Source of the DNA: an uncultured Porphyromonadaceae bacterium
Lineage (GTDB): Bacteria > Bacteroidota > Bacteroidia > Bacteroidales > Muribaculaceae
DNA: 42,934 bases
Assembly (NCBI GenBank): GCA_902475285.1
Contig: CABRZA010000002.1
Coordinates: 1 to 42,934, forward strand
Direction: 5' to 3'
A program made the position numbers and the translations under genes. Shown here one piece after another: positions 8,145-16,798 of the stretch (its first letter is position 1; each line of letters starts with the position of its first letter). The notes under the pieces are model-generated. The model was not told the origin of the DNA. It did no database searches and saw only the letters and a program-made list of their open reading frames with translations.

Positions 8145-9364
8145 TCTTCGTCGGGAAAGCGGGGTTGTAGCCACCCGTGGCGGCGGAGTATGCTGTCAAC
8201 CTTCTCTGCTGTTCCGAAGCGGTTCCAACCGGTGCGGTTGGCAAAGATGGTGTAGTATACGTTCTGACGGGGGAATATGGCCTCGAATACAGAGAAGCCG
8301 CCGTTGGAGGTGGAGTGGAACACTTTGTAGGGTTTTGCAGGTACGTTTTGCACATATGCCCCGTAGCCGTAGTGTATGTCGGGGATATCGGTGGCAATGA
8401 GGTCGGTGTAGGTCTTTTTTGCCGATTCCTTGCTAATCACTTCGCCGTTGTAGAAGGCCCGGAGCCATTTGAGGTATTCTCGCGGAGTGGTGAATATGCC
8501 GTTGTCGGCGCGCGACAGGAAGAAGGGAGCTTCGCCGTAGTCGTATTCCTGCCATTTCTTGTCGGCGGATACGAATGTTCCTTTCGGGGCGTGGCCTTCA
8601 AATGGAATGTATCCGTGGGCCAGGCGTGGCGACGGGCTTTCGGGGTCGTAGTAGTGTGTTTCGGTAAGGCCGGCCGGCGCGAATATCTCGTCATTCATCC
8701 AGTTTTCGAACCTGCGGCCCGACAGCCTCTCTATCAGTTCCGACAGGAGGAGGAACGTCGCGTTCTGATATTCGAAACGTGTGCCCGGAGTGCATTTGAG
8801 AGTGTCGGCGTAAAGGAAGACCTTCACCTGCTCGTCCTCACGCCCGTAGAGCATGTAGTCGTTGCCGTAGCCGAAGTGCGAGGGATGAGTTTTTGTATAG
8901 TCGTCCCACTCCTGTGCGGTGCGCGGACGCAGGTCGGGCAGCCCGGTTGTGTGCATTACGATGTTGCGTGCCGTGATTTCCTTGAAAGGTGCCGTGGCAT
9001 ACTCCGGGAGGTATGTGTTGAGCGGCTCGTCGAGGTCAAGGAGTCCCTGTTCTTGAAGTTTCAGAAGAGCGGCTACAATGAAGGTTTTCGATGCCGAGGC
9101 GGCGTTTAGTACGGTTGAGTCGCTCAGGGGTTTGTTGCGCTGCAGGTCGGCGTTCCCGAAGGCGCCGGAATACAGCACCGTGTCGCCCGACATTACCGTC
9201 ACCACGGCACCCGGCGCCGGGCCTGTTGTGGCAAAGATGCCCGTGAACAGAGAGTCGAGTGCTCGGGTAGCAGGGGCTTTTTCCGGGCGCTTTGACGTAC
9301 TGCACGCCTCGAAGAGGCCGACGACGGCGGCTATTATGAGAAGTACCTTAACAAGAGTCTTCAT
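8141..9364 (-). CDS. Lipoprotein serine hydrolase, class C beta-lactamase fold (copy 1)
   Basis: This 407-residue protein has a lipoprotein signal ending FEAC21. Motifs are SASK (90-93) and YQN (199-201), but at the third position HST (350-352) followed by SNGG, where the family and its downstream paralogue have HTG; this may alter the substrate. The ATG at 9364 gives a proper signal peptide; the ATG at 9391 would add a charged prefix. It is the first gene of the operon that continues with its paralogue and two glycosyltransferases. Upstream, CAACTTTG at 9389-9396 is a one-mismatch -7 element without a -33, so promoter assignment is weak. The pair plausibly acts in the periplasm or outer membrane on a cell-wall or glycan-linked ester or amide, which is inference. 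Confidence 0.9.
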   Translation of the reverse strand: MKTLVKVLLIIAAVVGLFEACSTSKRPEKAPATRALDSLFTGIFATTGPAPGAVVTVMSGDTVLYSGAFGNADLQRNKPLSDSTVLNAASASKTFIVAALLKLQEQGLLDLDEPLNTYLPEYATAPFKEITARNIVMHTTGLPDLRPRTAQEWDDYTKTHPSHFGYGNDYMLYGREDEQVKVFLYADTLKCTPGTRFEYQNATFLLLSELIERLSGRRFENWMNDEIFAPAGLTETHYYDPESPSPRLAHGYIPFEGHAPKGTFVSADKKWQEYDYGEAPFFLSRADNGIFTTPREYLKWLRAFYNGEVISKESAKKTYTDLIATDIPDIHYGYGAYVQNVPAKPYKVFHSTSNGGFSVFEAIFPRQNVYYTIFANRTGWNRFGTAEKVDSILRRHGWLQPRFPDEE

Positions 9365-9474
9365 TTCATTTCCTTTTTCTTTGCTTTGCAAAGTTGCAAA
9401 AAGATTTCCACATAATATACTCCGTTGTTACGAGGTAACTGTAATTTTTCCGTAATGAAGTCAATTTGTAACAC

Positions 9475-9506
9475 AAACGGCCTCGGAAATATCTCTGAGG
9501 CCGTTT
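9475..9506. terminator. Hairpin between DUF3943 and the serine hydrolase operon
   Basis: A perfect 10-bp stem (AAACGGCCTC at 9475-9484 with GAGGCCGTTT at 9497-9506) has a 12-base loop. It lies 42 bases beyond the DUF3943 stop. The plus-strand side continues TGTAACTTTTTT; the minus-strand side ends in TTTGTGTTACAAATT. It probably terminates the DUF3943 transcript, although its minus-side T-run is poor. Confidence 0.6.
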
Positions 9507-9548
9507 TGTAACTTTTTTGCCACCCGGTTTGCGGTCGGGTGCGCTCAA

Positions 9549-10403
9549 TCAGAATATGCAGGTGAAGGAGATTCCCGCCGAGCTTTTGCCCACATATGGC
9601 ATCAGCACCGAACTTACTTCGTGCTTTTTTTCATGCGGATAGAGATGCCTGGTGTCGCTTCCTCGGAAGAGGTTCACCACTTCGTTGACCGGGTCGATGA
9701 GAAACACCACTATATTGCCTATCACCGGCGAGCCCCACAGGCGGTAGCCGTGGCTCACTATGTGCCGTTTGAGCCGGTAGAAACATTCGCCGAACACGCT
9801 TCCCACCAGCGGTGTGATGAAAATGTCCTGAATCGACGGCCGCTCCATGCACGCCTCGATGCCGAACTCCCACCCTACGGTGCTGACGGCAGCGGAGTAG
9901 AGAAGCGAACCCCAGAAGCTGAAACCGCACGACCGCGCTGCCATGAAGTAGGCAGCACCTGCGTAGGGGTGAAGGACATAGTTGAAGATGGGATTGTCGT
10001 GGTCCCACTCGGGGCCGCGCTTGAACACGTTCTTGAACCATCGCGTGGTCGGGGGATCCTTTTGCAGCTCGGCGCGGTTCCATGTCGTTGCGTCCTCGGG
10101 CAGACATTCGAGCACAAGCAGCGTGCTCACGAACGCGCCGCTAAGAACGGCTGTGTTGATCCACATGCGGTGCCAGTTGGGGTAGCTGCCGCACATCGAG
10201 TAGGGCATGGTGTAGATCGACGGCGGAACGGCCTTCGTCGCCGGTATCCGGCTTATGGCGTCGGTGTCGGGCACAAATTCGGTCACGCCCGCATAGGCTA
10301 CCTCAATACTTGCCCCGGCCGGCAATTCGGCCGGGCGCACTACCCGGGCGCTTGCTCCAAGCGAGATTGCTATGGTGGTGAATATAATAATGAGGAATCT
10401 CAT
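9549..10403 (-). CDS. DUF3943 membrane-associated protein
   Basis: This 284-residue protein has a signal peptide (MRFLIIIFTTIAISLGASA) and then the Bacteroidota family DUF3943. The family is recognised by HPYAGAAYFMAARSCGFSFWGSLLYSAAVSTVGWEFGIEA, followed by the conserved PSIQDIFITPLVGSVFGE and a C-terminal DPVNEVVNLFRG. The hydrophobic blocks are broken and amphipathic, so it could sit in the outer membrane or be a membrane-bound periplasmic protein; the function is unknown. The open frame runs to 10949, but that part lies under the divergent amidase gene. The ATG at 10403 is the only start with a signal peptide. It is a single-gene unit divergent from the amidase. Confidence 0.8.
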   Translation of the reverse strand: MRFLIIIFTTIAISLGASARVVRPAELPAGASIEVAYAGVTEFVPDTDAISRIPATKAVPPSIYTMPYSMCGSYPNWHRMWINTAVLSGAFVSTLLVLECLPEDATTWNRAELQKDPPTTRWFKNVFKRGPEWDHDNPIFNYVLHPYAGAAYFMAARSCGFSFWGSLLYSAAVSTVGWEFGIEACMERPSIQDIFITPLVGSVFGECFYRLKRHIVSHGYRLWGSPVIGNIVVFLIDPVNEVVNLFRGSDTRHLYPHEKKHEVSSVLMPYVGKSSAGISFTCIF

Positions 10404-10426
10404 AATGTCGACGAATTGATTATTTG

Positions 10427-10434
10427 CAAATATA
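10427..10434 (-). promoter_or_regulatory. Possible -7 element of the DUF3943 promoter
   Basis: Minus-strand TATATTTG fits TAnnTTTG and lies 24 bases upstream of the ATG at 10403. No TTTG is present at the normal 19-20 base distance, so the assignment is tentative. Confidence 0.35.
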
Positions 10435-10435
10435 A

Positions 10436-10491
10436 CAACTTCCAAAGTTGATTGCTCATTTTTTTGCCCTACTTTTTCCCAATGGGAAAAA
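10436..10491. promoter_or_regulatory. Two dyads in the divergent DUF3943/amidase spacer
   Basis: The first dyad is CAACTT-cca-AAGTTG (10436-10450, 6-bp arms). The second is TTTTTCCC-aat-GGGAAAAA (10473-10491, 8-bp arms). Both have a 3-base spacer and both lie between the two divergent genes, where a shared operator would be expected. No binding protein can be named. Confidence 0.35.
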
Positions 10492-10520
10492 ATCGGGGAT
10501 AATTCCTCCAATTGCATATG

Positions 10521-10528
10521 TAACTTTG
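10521..10528 (+). promoter_or_regulatory. Possible -7 element for the amidase gene
   Basis: TAACTTTG matches TAnnTTTG and lies 26 bases upstream of the amidase ATG at 10555, giving a predicted leader of about 20 bases. There is no TTTG at the standard -33 position, so it would be weak or activator-dependent. Confidence 0.4.
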
Positions 10529-10554
10529 CAACATCATCAAAAAAAATGTGAGTC

Positions 10555-11139
10555 ATGAAACGTAAATTTATCATCATCGACAACGGCCACGGCATAGAGA
10601 CACGTGGCAAGTGCAGCCCCGACGGAAGGCTGCGCGAATGGATGTGGACGCGGCAGATAGCCCGCAGGCTCGCCGGCGAGCTCGGGCGGCGCGGCATAGT
10701 GTCGCATCTGCTGGTGCCCGGCGACGGCGACGTGGCGCTCGCCGAACGAGTGAGAATGGTCAACGCCCTCTGCCGCACGGAGGAAGGCTGCGTGCTCGTG
10801 TCGCTGCACAGCAACGCATCGGGCATGGGCGACGCTTGGGGGACGGCGTCGGGCTGGTGCGCCTTTGTGGCACCGAGCGCAGGCGCGGCGTCGCGGCGCC
10901 TCGCCGTGCTGCTCACACGCAGGGCATTTGCGGCAGGCCTCGCCGGCAACCGCTCGCCGGCGCCCGACTCTTACTACGAGAAAAATCTCGCCATGTGCAC
11001 CCGCACGCGCTGTCCGGCCGTGCTGACCGAGAACCTGTTCCACGACAATCCGACTGACGTGGAATACATGCTCTCGCCGGAAGGACAGAAGACCATTGTC
11101 GACATTCATGCCGGAGCCTTGGAGGAGCTCGAGCTATGA
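10555..11139 (+). CDS. N-acetylmuramoyl-L-alanine amidase (Amidase_3), phage-endolysin-like
   Basis: This 194-residue zinc amidase would cleave the MurNAc-L-Ala bond of peptidoglycan. Expected ligands and catalytic residues are present: H12 in DNGHG, E28 in REWMW, H85 in SLHSNA and the catalytic E159 in TENLF. It has no signal peptide and no cell-wall-binding domain, so it would stay in the cytoplasm unless released, as phage endolysins are. It is one of only three plus-strand genes here, and its stop overlaps the start of a small single-pass membrane protein (ATGA). The pair resembles the endolysin plus accessory lysis gene found in Bacteroidales prophages, but no phage genes are visible nearby. 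Housekeeping amidases of the order normally carry signal peptides. Confidence 0.88.
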   Translation: MKRKFIIIDNGHGIETRGKCSPDGRLREWMWTRQIARRLAGELGRRGIVSHLLVPGDGDVALAERVRMVNALCRTEEGCVLVSLHSNASGMGDAWGTASGWCAFVAPSAGAASRRLAVLLTRRAFAAGLAGNRSPAPDSYYEKNLAMCTRTRCPAVLTENLFHDNPTDVEYMLSPEGQKTIVDIHAGALEELEL

Positions 11140-11675
11140 GGACGCCGTGGGTGGCTGCAGGCGCATTCTGCCTTGGCGTTGCGGCGGGTTACGGTCTTTT
11201 CCATGCCGACGGGGCAGGGACGGACGATGCGACCGTGACCGTGCGGAGCCCTGCCGCGGCATCGTCGCGCACCGTCGACACCATCCGCATCAAGCTGCCG
11301 CCCGACGGCGCTGTAAATGGCGTCGGGCGCGGCAATATATCCTCAAATGTGCAGGGCGCAAAGCTGAAAACGGCCACCTCTGTCGACATCCGCGCTACCT
11401 CGCCGCCTCCTGATATAGGCGGCATTGTGGCCTCGTGGCTCGACGACACGCTCGTGGTCGACCTTCCGCGCCGGCAACTGGTGTATGAGGACGAGAGCTA
11501 TACCGCATGGGTGAGCGGTGTGGTTCCGGCTCTCGACAGCATTGCCGTGCGCATACCCAAGCTCTCACAGCCGCGCCGCTGGAGCGTGGCCGTCCAGGCC
11601 GGCGTGGGCATCACCCCCGCCGGGCCCCAACCCTACATAGGCCTCGGCCTGAGTTTCAGCCTTACGCGCCGCTGA
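11136..11675 (+). CDS. DUF6808-like single-pass membrane protein
   Basis: This 179-residue protein has one N-terminal hydrophobic helix (WVAAGAFCLGVAAGYGLF, about residues 5-22), which could anchor it in the inner membrane. A Ser/Thr/Ala/Pro-rich stretch and a beta-rich C-terminal half follow (WLDDTLVVDLPRRQLVYEDESYTAWVSG). It ends in a Gly-rich hydrophobic hairpin (AVQAGVGITPAGPQPYIGLGLSF). It resembles the DUF6808 family that accompanies amidases in Bacteroidales phages, recalled from memory rather than searched. The ATGA overlap with the amidase implies joint expression. A spanin-like role would fit the context but is inference. Confidence 0.65.
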   Translation: MRTPWVAAGAFCLGVAAGYGLFHADGAGTDDATVTVRSPAAASSRTVDTIRIKLPPDGAVNGVGRGNISSNVQGAKLKTATSVDIRATSPPPDIGGIVASWLDDTLVVDLPRRQLVYEDESYTAWVSGVVPALDSIAVRIPKLSQPRRWSVAVQAGVGITPAGPQPYIGLGLSFSLTRR

Positions 11676-11712
11676 CAATCACTTCGCACCTTGACATGTT
11701 GGTTTATATAAA

Positions 11713-11746
11713 AATCCCCGGCCTTCGGGCGGGAAAGCCGGGGATT
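11713..11746 (-). terminator. Rho-independent terminator after frdB
   Basis: A perfect 10-bp stem (AATCCCCGGC at 11713-11722 with GCCGGGGATT at 11737-11746) is followed on the minus strand by TTTTTATAT. It lies 21 bases past the frdB stop. The two convergent units meet here, so it may also slow plus-strand transcription, but there is no T-run on that side. Confidence 0.88.
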
Positions 11747-11767
11747 GTATGGATGGTTCCGACGGGA

Positions 11768-12523
11768 TTATTCGGAGAACTTGGCGTTGAGATACTCGCG
11801 GTTGAGGCGTGCGATGTTGCTCAGAGGAATGTTCTTGGGGCACTCGGCGGCGCAGGCACCGGTGTTGGTGCAGTTGCCGAAGCCGAGCTCGTCCATCTTG
11901 CTGACCATTGCGCGTGCACGGCGCTTGCGCTCAACCTGGCCCTGGGGCAGGAGGGCAAACTGGCTTACCTTGGCCGATACGAAGAGCATGGCCGAACCGT
12001 TCTTGCACGCTGCCACGCATGCGCCGCAGCCAATGCAGGTAGCGGAGTCCATGGCAATGTCGGCCACTTCCTTGCTCACGGGAATGTTGTTGGCATCCTG
12101 AGCGCCGCCGCAGTTGAACGACACATAGCCGCCGGCCTGCTGGATTTTGTCGAAGGCGTTGCGGTCTACCATAAGGTCGCGTATCACGGGGAAAGCTGCC
12201 GAGCGCCAGGGCTCGATGGTGATTGTGTCGCCGTCGTTGAACTTGCGCATGTGGAGCTGGCAGGTGGTTATGCCCTGCACGGGACCGTGGGGATGGCCGT
12301 TGATGTAGAGCGAGCACATGCCGCAGATGCCTTCGCGGCAGTCGTTGTCGAACACTACGGGTTCTTCGCCCTTTTCAACCAGCTGCTGGTTGAGCATGTC
12401 GAGCATTTCGAGGAAGCTGCTCCCGGTCGACACGTTGTCGAGCTTGTAGTTGACGAACTGTCCTTTCTCTTTTGGACCACGTTGACGCCAAATTTTCAGG
12501 TTTACACTTATTGTATGTTCCAT
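11768..12523 (-). CDS. frdB: Fumarate reductase/succinate dehydrogenase iron-sulfur subunit
   Basis: This 251-residue electron-transfer subunit links the flavin of FrdA to the heme-containing membrane anchor FrdC. All three cluster sites are present: 2Fe-2S (C62, C67, C70 in CREGICGMC, plus C88), 4Fe-4S (C163, C166, C169 in CIGCGACVAAC, with C173) and 3Fe-4S (C218, C224, C228). Length is normal. It is the last gene of frdC-frdA-frdB, 62 bases after frdA, and precedes a strong terminator. In anaerobic Bacteroidales this complex reduces fumarate with electrons from menaquinol. Direction cannot be told from sequence, so sdhB is an equally valid name. Confidence 0.96.
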   Translation of the reverse strand: MEHTISVNLKIWRQRGPKEKGQFVNYKLDNVSTGSSFLEMLDMLNQQLVEKGEEPVVFDNDCREGICGMCSLYINGHPHGPVQGITTCQLHMRKFNDGDTITIEPWRSAAFPVIRDLMVDRNAFDKIQQAGGYVSFNCGGAQDANNIPVSKEVADIAMDSATCIGCGACVAACKNGSAMLFVSAKVSQFALLPQGQVERKRRARAMVSKMDELGFGNCTNTGACAAECPKNIPLSNIARLNREYLNAKFSE

Positions 12524-12585
12524 TGTTTTAATTTATTTGGTAGCCGCCGCCGGCCGGGGTGACCGGCGTGCGGCCCGTGGTTTTG

Positions 12586-14619
<2,034 letters not shown>

Positions 14620-14632
14620 ATCTCTGAGGTGA

Positions 14633-15694
14633 TTAATTGTTTGCTTCTGTAGTTTCTTCTGCTGCGGGCGCGGGAGTGGGCTCGGGCTGTGCGGGAGCTG
14701 CGGCTGCCTTTGCGCGCTCGGTGCGCTGCTTCACGAACATAGCGAACTGGCCGATCTGTGCGAGGGCCTCGTGCTTGGCGGGCGATACGTTGCCGGCCTG
14801 CTTCTGCGAGTAGTCGCTGATGGCCTGGGCGTTGTCAACATAGTAGTCGCCGCGGGTGGCGAAGAAGTTCTCGACTTCGCCGGGCTGGGTTTGGTCGAGA
14901 CCGGAAACCTCTTCCTGGAATTCCTGGATGAGGGCTGCGGCGCGGGCGTTCCATACTTCGGCGTACTGCTCCTGGAGCTTGGCGTCGGTGAGGAAGAACT
15001 TGCCGTGGGCCTGAACGGTGAAGGTGACGGCCTGGGCGATGAAGAGGGCTACGACAATCGAGGTCCACCAGCAGCTGATGGTTTTGAGGCGCTTGATCCA
15101 GCGGTCATTGTCCCAGCCGATGGTGTGGAACATCGACCAGAAGCCGTGGTTCATGTGGAACCACAGTGCCACGAAACCGATGATGTATACCACGGGAGTC
15201 CACCACTGCGAGAAGGCCATTTGGAGGAAGAGGGTGCCCATGGCGGGCGATGCGGGAACGCCGTCGACCTGGGGAAGAACCGTCAGCTCGTGCGAGAGGA
15301 GCTCCTGGAGCTGCATCTTCGACCAGAACTGAATCATGTGGACAACAAGGAAGGCCAGAATTACGATGCCCAGGACGAGCATGTTCTTCGACGACCACTC
15401 CACGCCTGGGGCGGCGCCGTTGACGGCATAGCGGTCGTTGCCGCGTGCGCGGCGGTTCTGAATTGTCAGCCACAGGGCATAGATGATGTGGATGATGAAG
15501 ATGAGACCCAGACCGGCCGAAGCTATCAGGGCATACCAGTTGGCGCCCAGGAACTCGCACACCTGGTTGTAGGCGGCGGGCCAGAAGAGGGCGACAGAGT
15601 TCATCAGCACGTGAAAAGTTACGAATAGGACGAGGCAGATACCCGTAAGGGCCATCATGAACTTACGTCCTATAGATGAGCTTGTTAACCACAT
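14633..15694 (-). CDS. frdC: Fumarate reductase/succinate dehydrogenase cytochrome b subunit with long C-terminal tail
   Basis: This 353-residue subunit belongs to the five-helix, diheme B-type anchor family that exchanges electrons with menaquinone. Helices lie at about residues 12-30, 52-77, 104-124, 164-185 and 210-233, with candidate heme histidines in FHVLMN, IHIIYA, VHMIQ and HMNHGFW. The family is usually about 220-240 residues. Here roughly 120 extra residues follow helix 5: a helical Glu/Gln/Ala segment (LQEQYAEVWNARAAAL, ALAQIGQFAMFVKQRTERAK) and then a Pro/Ala/Glu-rich end. With the N-terminus inside and five helices the tail would be periplasmic. It is the first gene of the operon; the leader is about 100 bases with a possible promoter upstream. 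Confidence 0.93.
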   Translation of the reverse strand: MWLTSSSIGRKFMMALTGICLVLFVTFHVLMNSVALFWPAAYNQVCEFLGANWYALIASAGLGLIFIIHIIYALWLTIQNRRARGNDRYAVNGAAPGVEWSSKNMLVLGIVILAFLVVHMIQFWSKMQLQELLSHELTVLPQVDGVPASPAMGTLFLQMAFSQWWTPVVYIIGFVALWFHMNHGFWSMFHTIGWDNDRWIKRLKTISCWWTSIVVALFIAQAVTFTVQAHGKFFLTDAKLQEQYAEVWNARAAALIQEFQEEVSGLDQTQPGEVENFFATRGDYYVDNAQAISDYSQKQAGNVSPAKHEALAQIGQFAMFVKQRTERAKAAAAPAQPEPTPAPAAEETTEANN

Positions 15695-15801
15695 AGATGA
15701 TTGATTTTTTATTAATTATGTTGAATTGTTTGTTGTCGGAAAATGTGCCTGCGGCGGAGGCCGAAGGAGGCGCTTCGCTCCACGACGCACCTTTTAATGT
15801 G

Positions 15802-15825
15802 CAAATTTAAGGAGTTTTGACAAAA
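15802..15825 (-). promoter_or_regulatory. Possible promoter of the frdCAB operon
   Basis: Minus-strand TAAATTTG (15809-15802) fits the TAnnTTTG -7 element. A near-match GTTG occurs about 20 bases upstream instead of TTTG. Transcription would start near 15798, leaving a leader of about 100 bases before frdC. Confidence 0.5.
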
Positions 15826-15905
15826 TGCACAACTCATTGGCGAAAAAATTCTGCAATTACTGCGCTTTTGTTGGTTGCGGTGAACTATTTTACGTTAACG
15901 AATGT

Positions 15906-15933
15906 TTTGAAATATGACGAATCAATAACTTTC
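15906..15933 (+). promoter_or_regulatory. Weak promoter candidate for the small barrel gene
   Basis: TTTG (15906-15909) and TAACTTTC (15926-15933) lie upstream of the ATG at 15958. The spacing is 16 bases and the last base of the -7 element mismatches, so this is only a candidate. Confidence 0.25.
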
Positions 15934-15957
15934 GATACAGGTTCAAACTATTCTACT

Positions 15958-16485
15958 ATGGCAAAAAAATTCATCGCCGCTCTTGTTCTGGCATCGGCTC
16001 TCCCTCTCGGTGCCGCTGCCCAGAAGGCCGAAATCACCGCCTCCTACGGCGCTTATACTCAGATGGATGCAACCGATATGAAAGACGGTTGGAAACATGT
16101 AAATACCGCTTGGGGTGCCCTTAACATGGGCGTCAACTTCCGTGTGAACAGCAAGATATGGATAGGCCCGTCGTATACTTTTTCAAGCTCCACCACCAAA
16201 GGCGGTCCCGAGCACAGCAATGTGGCCTACCATGCCGTGATGCTCAACGGCCGCTACCACTACTACCGCACCAGCATAGTGGAGCTCTATGCCAAGGTGG
16301 GCCTGGGCGTGGAGTTCAGCTACATGCAGCCGCGCCACGACGACAACTACACCAAGGCCTATTGCGCCTTCCAGATTGTGCCCGTGGGTGCGCAGGTGGG
16401 CCTTTCGCGCAACTGGGCGATGTTTGCCGAAGCCGGCTTCGGTGCCCAGGGCATCTTCCAGTTCGGCTTCAAATACCGCTTCTGA
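15958..16485 (+). CDS. Small outer-membrane beta-barrel protein
   Basis: This 175-residue secreted protein has a clear signal peptide (MAKKFIAALVLASALPLGAAAQ). About 150 residues of alternating aromatic/polar strands follow (WGALNMGVNFRVNSKIWIGPSYTF, VMLNGRYHYYRTSIVELYAKVGLGVEFSY). It ends with the barrel-type terminal strand FQFGFKYRF, where the final Phe is the usual insertion signal. It fits the OmpW/PorT-like small barrels of Bacteroidota, probably eight strands. The frame continues upstream to 15817, but that part lies in the AT-rich promoter region and would bury the signal peptide. It is a stand-alone plus-strand gene with no functional clue from neighbours. Confidence 0.85.
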   Translation: MAKKFIAALVLASALPLGAAAQKAEITASYGAYTQMDATDMKDGWKHVNTAWGALNMGVNFRVNSKIWIGPSYTFSSSTTKGGPEHSNVAYHAVMLNGRYHYYRTSIVELYAKVGLGVEFSYMQPRHDDNYTKAYCAFQIVPVGAQVGLSRNWAMFAEAGFGAQGIFQFGFKYRF

Positions 16486-16524
16486 TGTAAGTTCTTAGTA
16501 CATAGCCGTTTGGGCTGCCGTAAA

Positions 16525-16551
16525 AGTAGGGGCGCAATATATTGCGCCCGC
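16525..16551 (+). repeat. Palindromic REP-like element, copy A
   Basis: This 27-base element is centred on the perfect palindrome GGGCGCAATATATTGCGCCC. Its exact reverse complement occurs at 16598-16624. Such a pair of inverted short palindromes resembles REPIN-type repeats of bacterial intergenic spaces. Confidence 0.8.
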
Positions 16552-16597
16552 CTCTCAAATATATACTACTATGGTTTAGAAAGTTACCATCGCCTGA

Positions 16598-16624
16598 GCG
16601 GGCGCAATATATTGCGCCCCTACT
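16598..16624 (-). repeat. Palindromic REP-like element, copy B (inverted)
   Basis: This is an exact reverse complement of 16525-16551 with a 46-base interval. The two copies could also pair with each other to form one long stem in RNA or single-stranded DNA. Confidence 0.8.
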
Positions 16625-16668
16625 ACGGTGCTGATAATCAATCGCCTATACGTTGAGTCGGTGACATT

Positions 16669-16688
16669 GCTATATATAGCGCCCTTAC
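16669..16688 (-). repeat. Degraded third copy of the palindromic element
   Basis: GCTATATATAGCGCCCTTAC aligns with the second half of copy B with three substitutions, suggesting an older copy. Confidence 0.45.
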
Positions 16689-16761
16689 CGCGTCGCTGCA
16701 AATTTCCTACTTTTCGAACAATACAGACCCTACTACTCTTTAGCTAATATAATCGTGTTGA

Positions 16762-16789
16762 CACCGCCGGCGCGCGAGCCCCGGCGGTG
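16762..16789 (-). terminator. Hairpin after the efflux/two-component operon
   Basis: A 9-bp perfect stem (CACCGCCGG at 16762-16770 with CCGGCGGTG at 16781-16789) lies 10 bases past the histidine kinase stop. The minus-strand side continues TCAACACGATTATATT, so there is no strong T-run. It is the likely end of the operon but not a textbook terminator. Confidence 0.5.
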
Positions 16790-16798
16790 ACTATATCT

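Larger units (their letters stand above)
16486..16798. other. Gene-free spacer of 313 bases
   Basis: No open frame here has a credible start or family. The spacer lies between the convergent ends of the small barrel gene and the histidine kinase gene. It holds an inverted pair of palindromic repeats, a degraded third copy and one GC-rich hairpin, all listed separately. The remainder is AT-rich without other visible features. Confidence 0.7.

Noticed and set aside
10404..10949. Upstream extension of the DUF3943 frame
   Set aside because: It runs antisense to the amidase and has Arg/Ser-rich shadow composition.
10555..11675. A whole prophage around the amidase
   Set aside because: No integrase, capsid, tail or attachment-site duplication is visible; neighbours are housekeeping genes.
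15817..15957. Longer N-terminus for the small barrel protein
   Set aside because: This part is AT-rich and promoter-like, and would place the evident signal peptide 47 residues inside the protein.
16525..16688. CRISPR-like spacing of the palindromic repeats
   Set aside because: Only two good copies exist, in opposite orientation, with no direct repeats or cas genes.
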